A stretch of 28,566 nucleotides of DNA from contig CAVBGA010000112.1 in NCBI GenBank assembly GCA_963594675.1, positions 1 through 28,566 on the forward strand. Reading direction: 5' to 3'. Source of the DNA: Ruminococcus_G sp963594675. GTDB lineage: Bacteria > Bacillota > Clostridia > Lachnospirales > Lachnospiraceae. The notes below the pieces were generated by a model, which worked only from the letters and a program-made list of their open reading frames with translations, searched no databases and was not told the DNA's origin. Of the stretch, positions 7,615 through 15,799 are shown one piece after another. Made by a program: the position numbers and the translations under genes. Each line of letters starts with the position of its first letter. Positions within the stretch are counted from its first letter, which is position 1.

Positions 7615-8256
7615 ATGGAATATTATATTTTGAAATATTATCAAAAAGCTAAGGATGATTGCCCAGAAGTAGAGCAAAAATTAGACAGATTTAATCCTAA
7701 AACAAAAAGAATTGTTGTTGCATGTTATTTAATGATGTTTTTATCACTTGCGGAAATGATTTTCACGATATTTATTTACTCTAATTTTTATTTTATTGGC
7801 ATAATTACTTTAATAGTTGCTATGGCGATATTAATAAGAGCGGATAGTAAAGATTATAAAGAACGCATGGATAAATATGTGAGTTCATATAAGAAAAAAA
7901 TTGAGATTTTAGAAGAAGTTTTGGAAAAATTTGATATAAAAGATAAGAAAAAAATAGAAGAGTTGATAGATATCTATCAAAAATATATAAATGAGGAAAA
8001 TGACAAAGAGAAAAAAGGCAATCGTATTATTATGTATATTTTTTCTGCGCTTGCCGGCATTTTAACGCTTTCATTTAACAATATGGAAATTATTGGTATG
8101 GATTTTGTTAATTGGTTGCGTTTAGCTATATTTTTACTCTTGTGTGTATCTATAGCTGGAACTTTAATTTATTTATATACTTTTTTAAATGTACTAAAAA
8201 GAAAATATGAATTGATGATAAAGGATTTAAAGGATTTATTGTTTATGAAATATTAG
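7615..8256 (+). CDS. Unknown four-helix membrane protein with central coiled coil
   Basis: The 213-residue protein is not recognised. It shows two hydrophobic helices at about 32-50 and 53-72, a charged Lys/Glu-rich helical stretch at about 78-135 likely to form a coiled coil, and two further helices at about 138-156 and 165-190. A short basic tail follows. It is very AT-rich and starts 70 bases after the HTH-AAA gene on the same strand, with AAGGA upstream of the ATG, so the two may be co-transcribed. Paired membrane proteins next to ATPase/nuclease genes often act as effectors in conflict systems, but nothing in this sequence proves such a role. Confidence 0.65.
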   Translation: MEYYILKYYQKAKDDCPEVEQKLDRFNPKTKRIVVACYLMMFLSLAEMIFTIFIYSNFYFIGIITLIVAMAILIRADSKDYKERMDKYVSSYKKKIEILEEVLEKFDIKDKKKIEELIDIYQKYINEENDKEKKGNRIIMYIFSALAGILTLSFNNMEIIGMDFVNWLRLAIFLLLCVSIAGTLIYLYTFLNVLKRKYELMIKDLKDLLFMKY

Positions 8257-8342
8257 AGAGTACATGGCTAGTGATTGGACTAATGGTGGTTTAGGAGAAA
8301 ATAATAATTTAATAAGAACTTACAGGAAAGGAGGGATGTGCC

Positions 8343-9221
8343 ATGTTATGGCCTCAGACCAACCGAAAAATATCAGAAGTATTCGAGCACGGAATCCTTC
8401 CGACCATGGTATACATGTACAAACAGGCATATGAAGTGCAGGAACTGAAGCGGCCTTTGCACAGACACGAGTCCATCTGTGAGTTGATCCTGGTTTACGA
8501 GGGATCCGGTGTGTATCTGCTGGAGGGCAAGGAATATCCCTGTAGAAAGGGCAGCGTCATTCTCTATAATCAAGGGGATCTTCATGAAGTGGCTAGTAAT
8601 CCGGAAGAGAAAATTGGAACTTATTGTATCGGGATTGCTAATTTAAGAAAAAAAGGATATCCGGAAAATTTTCTCTATAAGAAAGGGGAATCCTTTGTTC
8701 GAAATAGTGGAACTATGTTTCCCACCTTAAAAAATATCTGTGATCAGATTTATATGTTGGAGGATGGGGGCGATTCCGGAAATCTGGTGGCCCAGCTTCT
8801 CTGCGCTTCCTTTATACTCCTGGCAGATCAGCTGGAAGACCCCCAGACAGAACAGGAGCTGGATCAGCATGGGGAAAATATGGTTCTTAGAATTAATGCG
8901 TATTTGAACCAGCACTTTACAGAACCATTGACTCTTGCGGAGATTGCCAAGGAACTTTCCTGTTCGGAGACCTATATTTCTCATCTTTATAAAAGAGTGA
9001 CAGGAATGACCCCGATCCAATATGCCATTCGGCGACGCATTGGCTTTGCTCAGACCTTGCTTATTTCCACGGAATTAAGTGTAACCCAGATTTCCATTCG
9101 GGTGGGCTATGATAATGCTAATTATTTCAGTACACTCTTCTCGAAACAAGTGGGCATGAGCCCTGCCAAATATCGAAAGATGTATCAGAGTGAAGTAAAA
9201 GGTATGAAGAATCAAATTTGA
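8343..9221 (+). CDS. AraC-family regulator with N-terminal cupin domain (regulator 1)
   Basis: The 292-residue protein has an N-terminal cupin-like sensor (H-R-H-E-S-I-C-E-L-I-L-V, G-S-V-I-L-Y-N-Q-G-D-L-H-E-V near 40-85). Its C-terminal double helix-turn-helix starts at about 190 with L-T-L-A-E-I-A-K-E-L-S-C-S and ends with the hallmark F-S-T-L-F-S-K-Q-V-G-M-S-P-A-K-Y-R. AGGAGG precedes ATG 8343. It is convergent with regulator 2 and is the first gene of the catabolic island. Its recognition helix (S-E-T-Y-I-S-H-L-Y) differs from those of the other two AraC proteins, so it probably has separate targets. Confidence 0.9.
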   Translation: MLWPQTNRKISEVFEHGILPTMVYMYKQAYEVQELKRPLHRHESICELILVYEGSGVYLLEGKEYPCRKGSVILYNQGDLHEVASNPEEKIGTYCIGIANLRKKGYPENFLYKKGESFVRNSGTMFPTLKNICDQIYMLEDGGDSGNLVAQLLCASFILLADQLEDPQTEQELDQHGENMVLRINAYLNQHFTEPLTLAEIAKELSCSETYISHLYKRVTGMTPIQYAIRRRIGFAQTLLISTELSVTQISIRVGYDNANYFSTLFSKQVGMSPAKYRKMYQSEVKGMKNQI

Positions 9222-9259
9222 TACATTAGTAATCGCCCAGAACCCTGTGGAGTAAGGAA

Positions 9260-10135
9260 TCAGTTAATCTCCCGAAATCCTGTAGGATCGAAGAATTTGC
9301 GGAAAATGGTAGGGGTGATACCGATATCTTTCTTAAAGGTCCTGATAAAATGGGAGGTGCTGGAAAAACCGCATGCTGCGGCAATGGATTCCACAGAAGC
9401 ATAGGTGGTGGACAGTAGCTCCCTGGCATGTTTGAGCCGCACAGAAATCAGATATTCATTGGGGGAATATCCGGTTTCCGCTTTAAAACTTCTGGAAAAA
9501 TGATATTTACTAAGGGAAACCTGATTGGCAATATCATCTACCTTGATGCTGCTCTGATAATTGTCCAGAATGTATTTCTTGGCCGTATTCACCATAGGGC
9601 TTGTGGTGGGCATACTGCGAATGGCCAGAATAGATAGGATGTTGTGTACCAAAAAGGAGAGTTTATGGTCATTGGGTGTCCCGCTCTCCAGCTCATCCTG
9701 AATATATTGAAAAAGAAAAGCACTTTCGGTATTGTCGTGATACAGGGGGCCGTACTTGGCATAGAGGTAGTCATAGTAGGCCTGGGAGGAGTTCCCAGTG
9801 AAAATAAAGTGCTGGAAGGTCACTTCTTTTCTTGCATAATAGTGATGGAATTTCTTACCGTCTAAAAGAACCACATCTCCATCGGAGGCAGTGAAAGACT
9901 TGCCGTCGTAATCGAAATAAAGAGTTCCCGTTTTTATGCGAAATAAAATAAACATGTGCATATTCTCTCGAATGACTTCGTAGGGAGCGGCACAGGTATA
10001 GACATCGCCCCAGATCACAACAAATAGATTTTCCTGGGCGAATACAGTGGGGGCGGAAAAGCCTCCTTTTTTGTGGGAGAGAATACCTACTTCCTCCAGA
10101 ATAATGGCATCCTGTTGTAGCTGTTCTAATTTCAT
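9260..10135 (-). CDS. AraC-family regulator (regulator 2), divergent from the URO-D gene
   Basis: The protein has 291 residues from ATG 10135, which follows AAGGAG with proper spacing; the upstream extension lacks a site. The N-terminal sensor is cupin-like (D-G-D-V-V-L-L-D-G-K-K-F-H-H-Y). The C-terminal double HTH begins near residue 185 and carries S-L-S-K-Y-H-F-S-R-S-F-K-A-E-T-G-Y-S-P. That first recognition helix closely matches regulator 3 (N-L-S-R-F-H-F-T-R-L-F-K-A-E-L-G-Y-S-P), so both may read the same half-site. It is transcribed away from the URO-D gene; the shared 128-bp region holds an AGCAC pair, consistent with local activation. Confidence 0.9.
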   Translation of the reverse strand: MKLEQLQQDAIILEEVGILSHKKGGFSAPTVFAQENLFVVIWGDVYTCAAPYEVIRENMHMFILFRIKTGTLYFDYDGKSFTASDGDVVLLDGKKFHHYYARKEVTFQHFIFTGNSSQAYYDYLYAKYGPLYHDNTESAFLFQYIQDELESGTPNDHKLSFLVHNILSILAIRSMPTTSPMVNTAKKYILDNYQSSIKVDDIANQVSLSKYHFSRSFKAETGYSPNEYLISVRLKHARELLSTTYASVESIAAACGFSSTSHFIRTFKKDIGITPTIFRKFFDPTGFREIN

Positions 10136-10158
10136 GAGAGTCTCCTTTTTATTGCCAA

Positions 10159-10221
10159 AGCACGATTTGTCAATTAGTAGCACAAAGCTGTATTGAAATA
10201 CTGTATTTAACATTATATTAT
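10159..10221 (+). promoter_or_regulatory. AraC-type direct-repeat site and promoter of the URO-D gene
   Basis: AGCACGA (10159-10165) and AGCACAA (10179-10185) lie 20 bp apart. Seven bases later is TTGAAA (-35, 10193-10198), then 17 bp, then TATTAT (-10, 10216-10221). The same geometry occurs before the binding-protein gene and the iolG-like gene. A further AGCACAA lies at 10226. That an AraC protein activates here is inference. Confidence 0.6.
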
Positions 10222-10263
10222 AATAAGCACAAGAGAGCAACTGGACGAAAAGGAGATATGATT

Positions 10264-11538
10264 ATGACAGGAAAAGAGAAATTTAACCTTGCCCTGGGAC
10301 ATCAGGAAGGACCACTTTTATTTGATATCGGTGGCTTGAATACAACAGGTATGCATTGCATGGTTATGGAAGAACTGAGAGATTTCTATGGGTTGGAGAA
10401 ACGTCCCATTAAGATTATTGAGCCGGTACAGCTGTTAGGTCTGATGGAAGATGACTTGAGGGAGGCCCTGGGGGTAGAGACCAAACCGCTTTGGGGTGCC
10501 AGAACTCAGTTGGGCTTTATGAGTGAGGACAAATATAAAGAATATAAAACACCTTGGGGACAGACTGTTCTGATCTCAGACCAGTTTATTACTAAGGTGG
10601 ATGAGAAGGGAGATACCCTTCTGTATGCATGTGCGGATCCTAATTATCCGGCAGCTCAGAGAATGCCGAAAAATGGTGTTTATTTTGATAATGAAGATCG
10701 TGCTCCGGAATATGACGAGGATGATTACGATATCAATGACAATCTGGAGGAATTTGAGGTATTTCCACCGGAAGAGCTGGATTGGCTGAAACGTCAAAAG
10801 GATGCCCTAGATGAAAGCAAGGGTTATGTCATCACTTCCTGCATTACAGGCCACACTGGCGGCGGCACCTGTCTGGGGGATCATTCTATGGTAGCTGGTC
10901 CCATGCTTCGTGAACCTAAGGGACTTCGCTTGCTGCAGGATTTCTACATGGCAACGGCAGCAGATCAGGAATTGCTACAGGATATTTTTGATAAAGAAAC
11001 AGACATCGGAATCAAAAACCTTGAAAATATCTACAATACTGTGGGAGATACCATTGATGTATTCCATGTTTGTGGAACAGACCTTGGCACCCAGAAGAGT
11101 CTGTTCTATAGTAAACAGGCGATTGAAGATATTTGGGTTCCTTATTACAAGAAGATTAACAACTGGATTCACGAACATACCCACTGGAAGACTTTTAAAC
11201 ATTGCTGCGGAAGCATCAAACCGATTATAGGAGACCTTATTGATGCTGGCTTTGATGTGCTGAATCCGGTACAGTGGACAGCAGAAAATATGGATAGAAA
11301 TGAATTGAAAGCAGAATTTGGCAATCAGCTGGTATTCTGGGGCGGCGGTGTTGACACCCAGCATATGCTTCCGGAAGGAACTCCAGAGCAGGTATATGAG
11401 CAGGCTTTGGAATGCTGTAAAATCTTCGGAAAAAATGGTGGTTATGTATTTAATACCATTCATAATATCGTTCCCGGTGTATCTGCAGCCAATGTAGATG
11501 CCCTGGCAAGAGCTGTAAGAAAATATAATGAAGGCTGA
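10264..11538 (+). CDS. Uroporphyrinogen-decarboxylase superfamily protein, methyltransferase-like
   Basis: The protein has 424 residues from ATG 10264; AAGGAG ends 8 bases before it, which favours it over ATG 10258. It belongs to the URO-D/MtaA/CmuA superfamily of TIM-barrel proteins. F-K-H313-C314-C315-G-S near the C-terminal half corresponds to a Zn/thiol-binding region of the methyltransferase branch. The end N-T-I-H-N-I-V-P-G-V-S-A-A-N-V is also typical. No heme genes are nearby, so true uroporphyrinogen decarboxylation is unlikely. No corrinoid protein is in the window, so any methyl transfer would need a partner elsewhere. Catabolic context suggests demethylation of a methylated sugar, cyclitol or aromatic glycoside, as inference only. 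Confidence 0.75.
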   Translation: MTGKEKFNLALGHQEGPLLFDIGGLNTTGMHCMVMEELRDFYGLEKRPIKIIEPVQLLGLMEDDLREALGVETKPLWGARTQLGFMSEDKYKEYKTPWGQTVLISDQFITKVDEKGDTLLYACADPNYPAAQRMPKNGVYFDNEDRAPEYDEDDYDINDNLEEFEVFPPEELDWLKRQKDALDESKGYVITSCITGHTGGGTCLGDHSMVAGPMLREPKGLRLLQDFYMATAADQELLQDIFDKETDIGIKNLENIYNTVGDTIDVFHVCGTDLGTQKSLFYSKQAIEDIWVPYYKKINNWIHEHTHWKTFKHCCGSIKPIIGDLIDAGFDVLNPVQWTAENMDRNELKAEFGNQLVFWGGGVDTQHMLPEGTPEQVYEQALECCKIFGKNGGYVFNTIHNIVPGVSAANVDALARAVRKYNEG

Positions 11539-11605
11539 CTAGAATAAAAATAATTATAACTAGAAAGTTTACTCATACTCCATTCATAATCCTACTAATA
11601 AAATG

Positions 11606-11655
11606 AAAAGGAAGCAGGTTCGGAAATAATTTTGGACCTGTTTTCTTTTTTTTCT
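11606..11655 (+). terminator. Intrinsic terminator of the URO-D gene
   Basis: A 16-position stem (11606-11621 with 11634-11649, three wobble pairs) with a 12-nt loop runs into a long T-rich tract. Confidence 0.8.
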
Positions 11656-11660
11656 GTCAG

Positions 11661-11706
11661 GCATCCGTAGGGAGCTGCCGGTGGAAGTTCTGTAGGTGCA
11701 GAACAA
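11661..11706 (+). repeat. Post-terminator repeat, copy A
   Basis: This stretch starts GCATCCGTAGGGAGCTGCC and matches 15745-15790 at 33 of 39 aligned positions with one gap. Both copies lie about ten bases after an intrinsic terminator whose stem also shares AGCAGG. The 380-base gap that holds this copy (11539-11919) also contains a direct repeat of GAAGGTATAA at 11740 and 11804 and no credible gene. Confidence 0.6.
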
Positions 11707-11919
11707 TAGAGTGGATAATTCTGCATAATACAATATAACGAAGGTATAACTGAAAATTATAGGGCAAACACAAGAAAAACGGGGAAAAGCCATACAAGAT
11801 AATGAAGGTATAAAATGAAAATCGAGTTATACTTGATTCACAAGGAAACGAAGAGAAGAAAATAAAAGTAAAAGCTGCGGATTAGAAGCTAAATTAAAAC
11901 TTGAAAAGAGGTAGAGAAC

Positions 11920-12852
11920 ATGAGCATGAATATTTGCGGAGCTCCAGCCAGTTGGGGTGTAGACGATCCCAAAAATCCATATCTTCCCCCATGGCAGAGA
12001 GTTTTGTCTGAGGCATCTCAGGCAGGTTACAGAGCTATTGAACTGGGACCTTATGGTTATCTTCCCATCGATGCGGATGTGGTATCTGAGGAATTGAAAA
12101 AGAATGGTCTGGCAATTGTGGCTGGAACTATTTTCCATGATCTGGTAGATCCAGACAATCAGGAAAGTGTACTGCAGGCAGTGGATGATATCTGTAAGCT
12201 GATCACCGATCCAAAACTTCCCAAACTTCCTCGCCATGAAGGTCAGAAATTTGCAACACCTTACATGACTGTTATGGATTGGGGCCATGATGAGAGAGAT
12301 ATCAATGCGGGAGATGTTGAGAATTCCCCACGAATGAACGATGAAGAGTGGGCAGCATTTATAAAAAATGTAAGAGCTGTTTGCGAGAGAGCAAATAAAT
12401 GGGGTGTTCGTCCCGTCATTCATCCTCATGCCGGTGGTTATCTGGAGTTTGAGGATGAGATTGAAAAGTTGATTCGGGATATTCCTTATGAAGTGGCAGG
12501 TCTTTGCCTGGATACAGGTCATCTTTACTATGACAGCATGGATCCGGCAACCTTCCTGAAAAAATATGCAGATCGCCTGGATTATGTACATTTTAAAGAT
12601 GTAAATGATGAGATATTCCACAGAGTGGTAAAAGAGCATATTCGTTTCTTTGATGGTTGTGGCCAGGGCTCTATGTGTCCTATCGGTACCGGCAATCTGA
12701 ATTATCCAGAGATTAAAAAGACTCTGGAGGAGATTGGATACAGTGGATATATTACTATCGAGCAGGAAAGAGACCCGAGAAATGTGGAAACTTCTCTGCG
12801 TGATGTGAAGGCTAGTGTGGATTATTTGAAATCCGTAGGATATCAAATCTAA
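11920..12852 (+). CDS. IolE-like sugar isomerase/dehydratase TIM barrel
   Basis: The 310-residue protein is of the xylose-isomerase-like TIM-barrel (AP_endonuc_2) superfamily. It opens with G-A-P-A-S-W-G-V-D-D-P, then E-L-G-P-Y-G-Y-L-P at about 41-49, which is the signature of 2-keto-myo-inositol dehydratase (IolE). Candidate metal and catalytic residues are H168/H170, D198 in C-L-D-T-G-H, H224 in V-H-F-K-D and E281 in I-T-I-E-Q. GAGG lies 8 bases before the ATG. A MocA-type dehydrogenase follows after 22 bases, so the two form an operon: oxidation to a keto-cyclitol or keto-sugar, then dehydration or isomerisation. True inositol activity is not certain, because iolB, C and D are missing. Confidence 0.8.
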   Translation: MSMNICGAPASWGVDDPKNPYLPPWQRVLSEASQAGYRAIELGPYGYLPIDADVVSEELKKNGLAIVAGTIFHDLVDPDNQESVLQAVDDICKLITDPKLPKLPRHEGQKFATPYMTVMDWGHDERDINAGDVENSPRMNDEEWAAFIKNVRAVCERANKWGVRPVIHPHAGGYLEFEDEIEKLIRDIPYEVAGLCLDTGHLYYDSMDPATFLKKYADRLDYVHFKDVNDEIFHRVVKEHIRFFDGCGQGSMCPIGTGNLNYPEIKKTLEEIGYSGYITIEQERDPRNVETSLRDVKASVDYLKSVGYQI

Positions 12853-12874
12853 TAATTATTTGGAGGAAATCATC

Positions 12875-14050
12875 ATGATTAATGGTTCTAAAGTAGTTGA
12901 AAAACCCATTCGTTGGGCTATGGTTGGTGGCGGAAAAGGCAGTCAGATCGGTTATATTCACAGATCTGCAGCTTTGAGAGATAACAATTTTCAGTTGGTA
13001 GCAGGTGCCTTTGATATTAATCCGGAAAGAGGAATTGCCTTTGCCAAAGAACTTGGTGTAGCAGAGGATCGTGCATATCCGGATTACAAGACAATGTTCG
13101 CTGAAGAAGCAAAGAGAGAGGATGGCATCCAGGCGGTGTCTATTGCTACTCCTAATGGACTGCACTATGAAGTGTGCAAGGCAGCTCTGGAGGCTGGTCT
13201 TCATGTGGTTTGTGAGAAACCTCTTTGCTTTACAACAAAAGAAGCTGAGGAATTAGTGGCTCTGGCAAAAGAAAAGAATCGTATCGTTGGTGTAACTTAT
13301 GGTTATTCCGGACATCAGATGATTCAGCAGGCTCGTCAGATGATCAAACATGGTGATCTTGGTGAAATCCGTGTCATTAACATGAGTTTTGCTTTCGGTG
13401 GATATAATTACAAGATTGAGGAGACCAATCCTGCAGCGAAATGGCGTTTTGATCCGAAAAAAGCAGGTCCTTCCTTTGCTTTGGCAGATGTAGGAACCCA
13501 TCCTCTTTATATTATCGAGGCAATGATTCCAGATATGGAGATCGATAGCCTGATGTGTACCAGACAGTCCTTTGTAGAGGGTCGTGAACTGGAGGATAAT
13601 GCCTTCACTATCATGAATCTGAAGGGCAGTAAGAGTGTACAGGAAGGTGCTCAGGTTTATGTATGGTCCAGCTCCATTAACTGTGGTGCCCGCCATGACC
13701 ATAAGATTCGTATCGTTGGTTCTAAGGCTTCCATCGAGTGGGATGATGAGCGTCCTAACCAGATGACCTATGAGATCGAAGGAGAGCCAGTGCGCACTCT
13801 GGAGAGAGGTGCAGGTTATCTTTATCCGGAAGCAAGAGTAGAAGATCGTATCGGTGGAGGACATGCCGAGGGACTTCATGATGCTTGGGCAAATCTCTAT
13901 CGTAGATTCGCACTTGCTATGGGTGGCCAGGACAGCAGTGAGTACGGAGATTTCTGGTTCCCAGATGTAGCTGCAGGTGCTCAGGGCGTAAAATGGATTG
14001 AGAAATGCGTTGAGTCCGCTGACAATGGCAGCAAATGGGTGAAGTTCTAA
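12875..14050 (+). CDS. Gfo/Idh/MocA-family dehydrogenase A (long form)
   Basis: The protein has 391 residues from ATG 12875, which follows GGAGG with 8 bases between; TTG 12860 is before the site. The Rossmann domain shows M-V-G-G-G-K-G-S-Q-I-G (16-26). The catalytic motif is E114-K115-P116, and D205-V-G-T-H209 supplies the Asp/His pair of the family. It shares with dehydrogenases B and C the long form and the G-G-G-x-G-x-x-I-G-x-x-H-R opening, which also occurs in enzymes that oxidise glycosides at C3 or act on cyclitols. It is the second gene of the IolE-like operon and ends before a perfect terminator. NAD-linked oxidation of a hydroxyl is expected; substrate unknown. Confidence 0.85.
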   Translation: MINGSKVVEKPIRWAMVGGGKGSQIGYIHRSAALRDNNFQLVAGAFDINPERGIAFAKELGVAEDRAYPDYKTMFAEEAKREDGIQAVSIATPNGLHYEVCKAALEAGLHVVCEKPLCFTTKEAEELVALAKEKNRIVGVTYGYSGHQMIQQARQMIKHGDLGEIRVINMSFAFGGYNYKIEETNPAAKWRFDPKKAGPSFALADVGTHPLYIIEAMIPDMEIDSLMCTRQSFVEGRELEDNAFTIMNLKGSKSVQEGAQVYVWSSSINCGARHDHKIRIVGSKASIEWDDERPNQMTYEIEGEPVRTLERGAGYLYPEARVEDRIGGGHAEGLHDAWANLYRRFALAMGGQDSSEYGDFWFPDVAAGAQGVKWIEKCVESADNGSKWVKF

Positions 14051-14157
14051 ATATAGTTCTAAAAAACAATAGTTTTAATAGCAATATTCATCTATTAGCC
14101 GGTGGATATATGCTTCCTTTTATAGTGATACCTTTTTAATATACCTTTTATATACGG

Positions 14158-14199
14158 AAACGCCATCGATTCTCCCCAGAAGTCGATGGCGTTTTTTTT
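14158..14199 (+). terminator. Intrinsic terminator of the IolE-like/dehydrogenase A operon
   Basis: A perfect 12-bp stem (14158-14169 with 14183-14194) runs into eight T (14192-14199). It lies about 100 bases after the stop codon. Confidence 0.9.
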
Positions 14200-14311
14200 A
14201 TTGCCATATAGGGAAATTCATTTCCATGCGAAAAAACATTTCACTGGGATGGGTACAGGAAGTATGATGCAAGCGCGTGCGTGTGAACGCGAAAATAGAA
14301 AGAAATAAGGA

Positions 14312-14375
14312 AGCACGATATGTATATAGATTAGCACTTGACGGAACTGAAAAATGTTAAAAAAACAGGTATAGT
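14312..14375 (+). promoter_or_regulatory. AraC-type direct-repeat site and promoter of the binding-protein gene
   Basis: AGCACGA (14312-14318) and AGCACTT (14333-14339) are 21 bp apart. After 7 bases comes CTGAAA (-35, 14347-14352), a 17-bp spacer and TATAGT (-10, 14370-14375). The 382-base gap 14051-14433 otherwise holds the terminator above and a small hairpin with a six-G loop (14396-14413) just before the ribosome site. Confidence 0.6.
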
Positions 14376-14395
14376 AATATTACCAACAAGAGAGA

Positions 14396-14413
14396 CGGCC
14401 AGGGGGGTGGCCG
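14396..14413 (+). promoter_or_regulatory. Small leader hairpin before the binding-protein start
   Basis: CGGCCA and TGGCCG form a 6-bp stem around a loop of six G. It ends 7 bases before AGGAGG and could tune translation. Confidence 0.3.
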
Positions 14414-14433
14414 AGAAAATAGGAGGACGAGAT

Positions 14434-15588
14434 ATGAAACGAAAAGTATTATCACTTGTGTTGGCTATGGCCATGGTAGCTAGTATGACAGCCTGTGGAA
14501 CTTCCGGTTCATCAGATGGAAGTGCGTCAGAAAGTAGTTCTACAAGCAGTTCACTGCCGGAGGCTACTGCGGATCAGCCAACCTACAAGCTGGCAATCAT
14601 TTCAAAGGGAATGACAAACTCTTGGTATCAGATCGTACTTAATGGTGTGAACGAGACAACAGAAGCTTTAAATGAAGAAGCCGGATATCAGATGGTAACC
14701 ACTAGCTTTATTGGACCGGATACGCAGTCCGATGTGGCGGTTCAGGTGCAGGAATTGAATGATGCCATCAGCGCAGGTGCTGACTGTATCGGACTTTCTG
14801 CTCTGGACCAGGAGTCTGTATATGATGGTGTAAAGAATGCACAGGCTGCTGGAATTCCGGTGGTTGCATGGTGCGAAGCTCTGGATAACGCTCCGGAGGG
14901 AGCAGTTTCCTGTCTGGTAGGTACCGACGATTATGTAGCAGCAAATCTTGCAGGAGAGGAACTCTACAAGAAGCTGGCAGACAGAATCGGAGACGATCAA
15001 GTTCGTGTTGGTGTTGTATCCTGGTCTTCCGTTGCTCAGGGATTGATTAACCGCGGACTTGGATTCATCGATAAATTTATCGAGTGTGCACAGGCAGATG
15101 GCTATACCGTGTGCGTAACCGGTAATGAAAAATTTGTATCTGATGCCAAAGGGGCAGATGCAAGTGAGAAAGATGCAGATATTATCATTGAGGTACGTGT
15201 TCCTTCTCAGACAACCAGTGAGTTGGCAGCGACAGAGGCGGCAGTGCTCTTAAATGAAGCAGACACAATCGGTATTTTCGGAAATACTCAGGACACTTGT
15301 GAAGGTATTCTTACGGCAAATGAAAACCTGAACAAGTTGGGTATTGGTGATGATAATATCGTTATGATGGGCTTTGACGGCGGACAGGTTCAGACGGCAG
15401 CTGTTGAAGCAGGTACTGAGTACGGTGGAGTAAACCAGGCTCCTTATGATATCGGTGAGCAGACTGTAAGAACGATGTTGAAGGCTGCTCAGGGCGAAAC
15501 CGATCTGGAAGATGTAGATACAGAATACACCTTCTACAATAAGGACAACCTGAACGATGAGGAAGTGCAGAAGAACTGCTACCAGTAA
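14434..15588 (+). CDS. Sugar-type ABC transporter substrate-binding lipoprotein (orphan)
   Basis: The protein has 384 residues from ATG 14434 (AGGAGG seven bases upstream). It begins M-K-R-K with a hydrophobic stretch and a lipobox ending S-M-T-A-C near Cys 19, followed by a Ser/Gly-rich linker. The mature part is a two-lobe periplasmic-binding fold of the ribose/galactose type (Peripla_BP_4): Y-K-L-A-I-I-S-K-G-M-T-N-S-W-Y, then A-I-S-A-G-A-D-C-I-G-L-S, then G-F-D-G-G. It should capture a sugar or cyclitol for import. No ATPase or permease gene follows; a terminator does. It must share a transporter encoded elsewhere, or act as a sensor input. Confidence 0.85.
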   Translation: MKRKVLSLVLAMAMVASMTACGTSGSSDGSASESSSTSSSLPEATADQPTYKLAIISKGMTNSWYQIVLNGVNETTEALNEEAGYQMVTTSFIGPDTQSDVAVQVQELNDAISAGADCIGLSALDQESVYDGVKNAQAAGIPVVAWCEALDNAPEGAVSCLVGTDDYVAANLAGEELYKKLADRIGDDQVRVGVVSWSSVAQGLINRGLGFIDKFIECAQADGYTVCVTGNEKFVSDAKGADASEKDADIIIEVRVPSQTTSELAATEAAVLLNEADTIGIFGNTQDTCEGILTANENLNKLGIGDDNIVMMGFDGGQVQTAAVEAGTEYGGVNQAPYDIGEQTVRTMLKAAQGETDLEDVDTEYTFYNKDNLNDEEVQKNCYQ

Positions 15589-15705
15589 TCGTTGCAGATG
15601 GCAGATTGAAAAAGTACATGGCAAAAAGATGAAAATCTGTTATCTGAGTACTACTCCGATGAATATGTTATTGTTCACTCTTTACACAGTAGCATAAGTA
15701 CAATG

Positions 15706-15735
15706 AAAAAAGCAGGCCTTAGGGTCTGCTTTTTT
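15706..15735 (+). terminator. Intrinsic terminator of the binding-protein gene
   Basis: A 13-position stem (15706-15718 with 15723-15735, one wobble) has a 4-nt loop, A-run before and T-run after, so it can work in both directions. Confidence 0.9.
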
Positions 15736-15744
15736 CGTTGCCAT

Positions 15745-15790
15745 GCATCCGGAAGGAGCTGCCAGTGGCAGGTCCTGTAGGTGTATGAAC
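15745..15790 (+). repeat. Post-terminator repeat, copy B
   Basis: It starts GCATCCGGAAGGAGCTGCC and is the partner of 11661-11706. It contains CTGCCA-G-TGGCAG, a perfect small palindrome not kept in copy A. It lies between a terminator and the 3' end of the AraC regulator 3 gene. Confidence 0.6.
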
Positions 15791-15799
15791 AAATCAAGA

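Noticed and set aside
9428..9865. Two short plus-strand frames inside AraC regulator 2
   Set aside because: They overlap the conserved HTH and sensor coding region in antisense and have no ribosome site or family motif.
11827..12846. 339-residue open frame on the minus strand opposite the IolE-like gene
   Set aside because: It lies almost fully opposite a gene with clear family motifs, has a Cys/Ile/His-rich composition typical of antisense frames and has no ribosome site.
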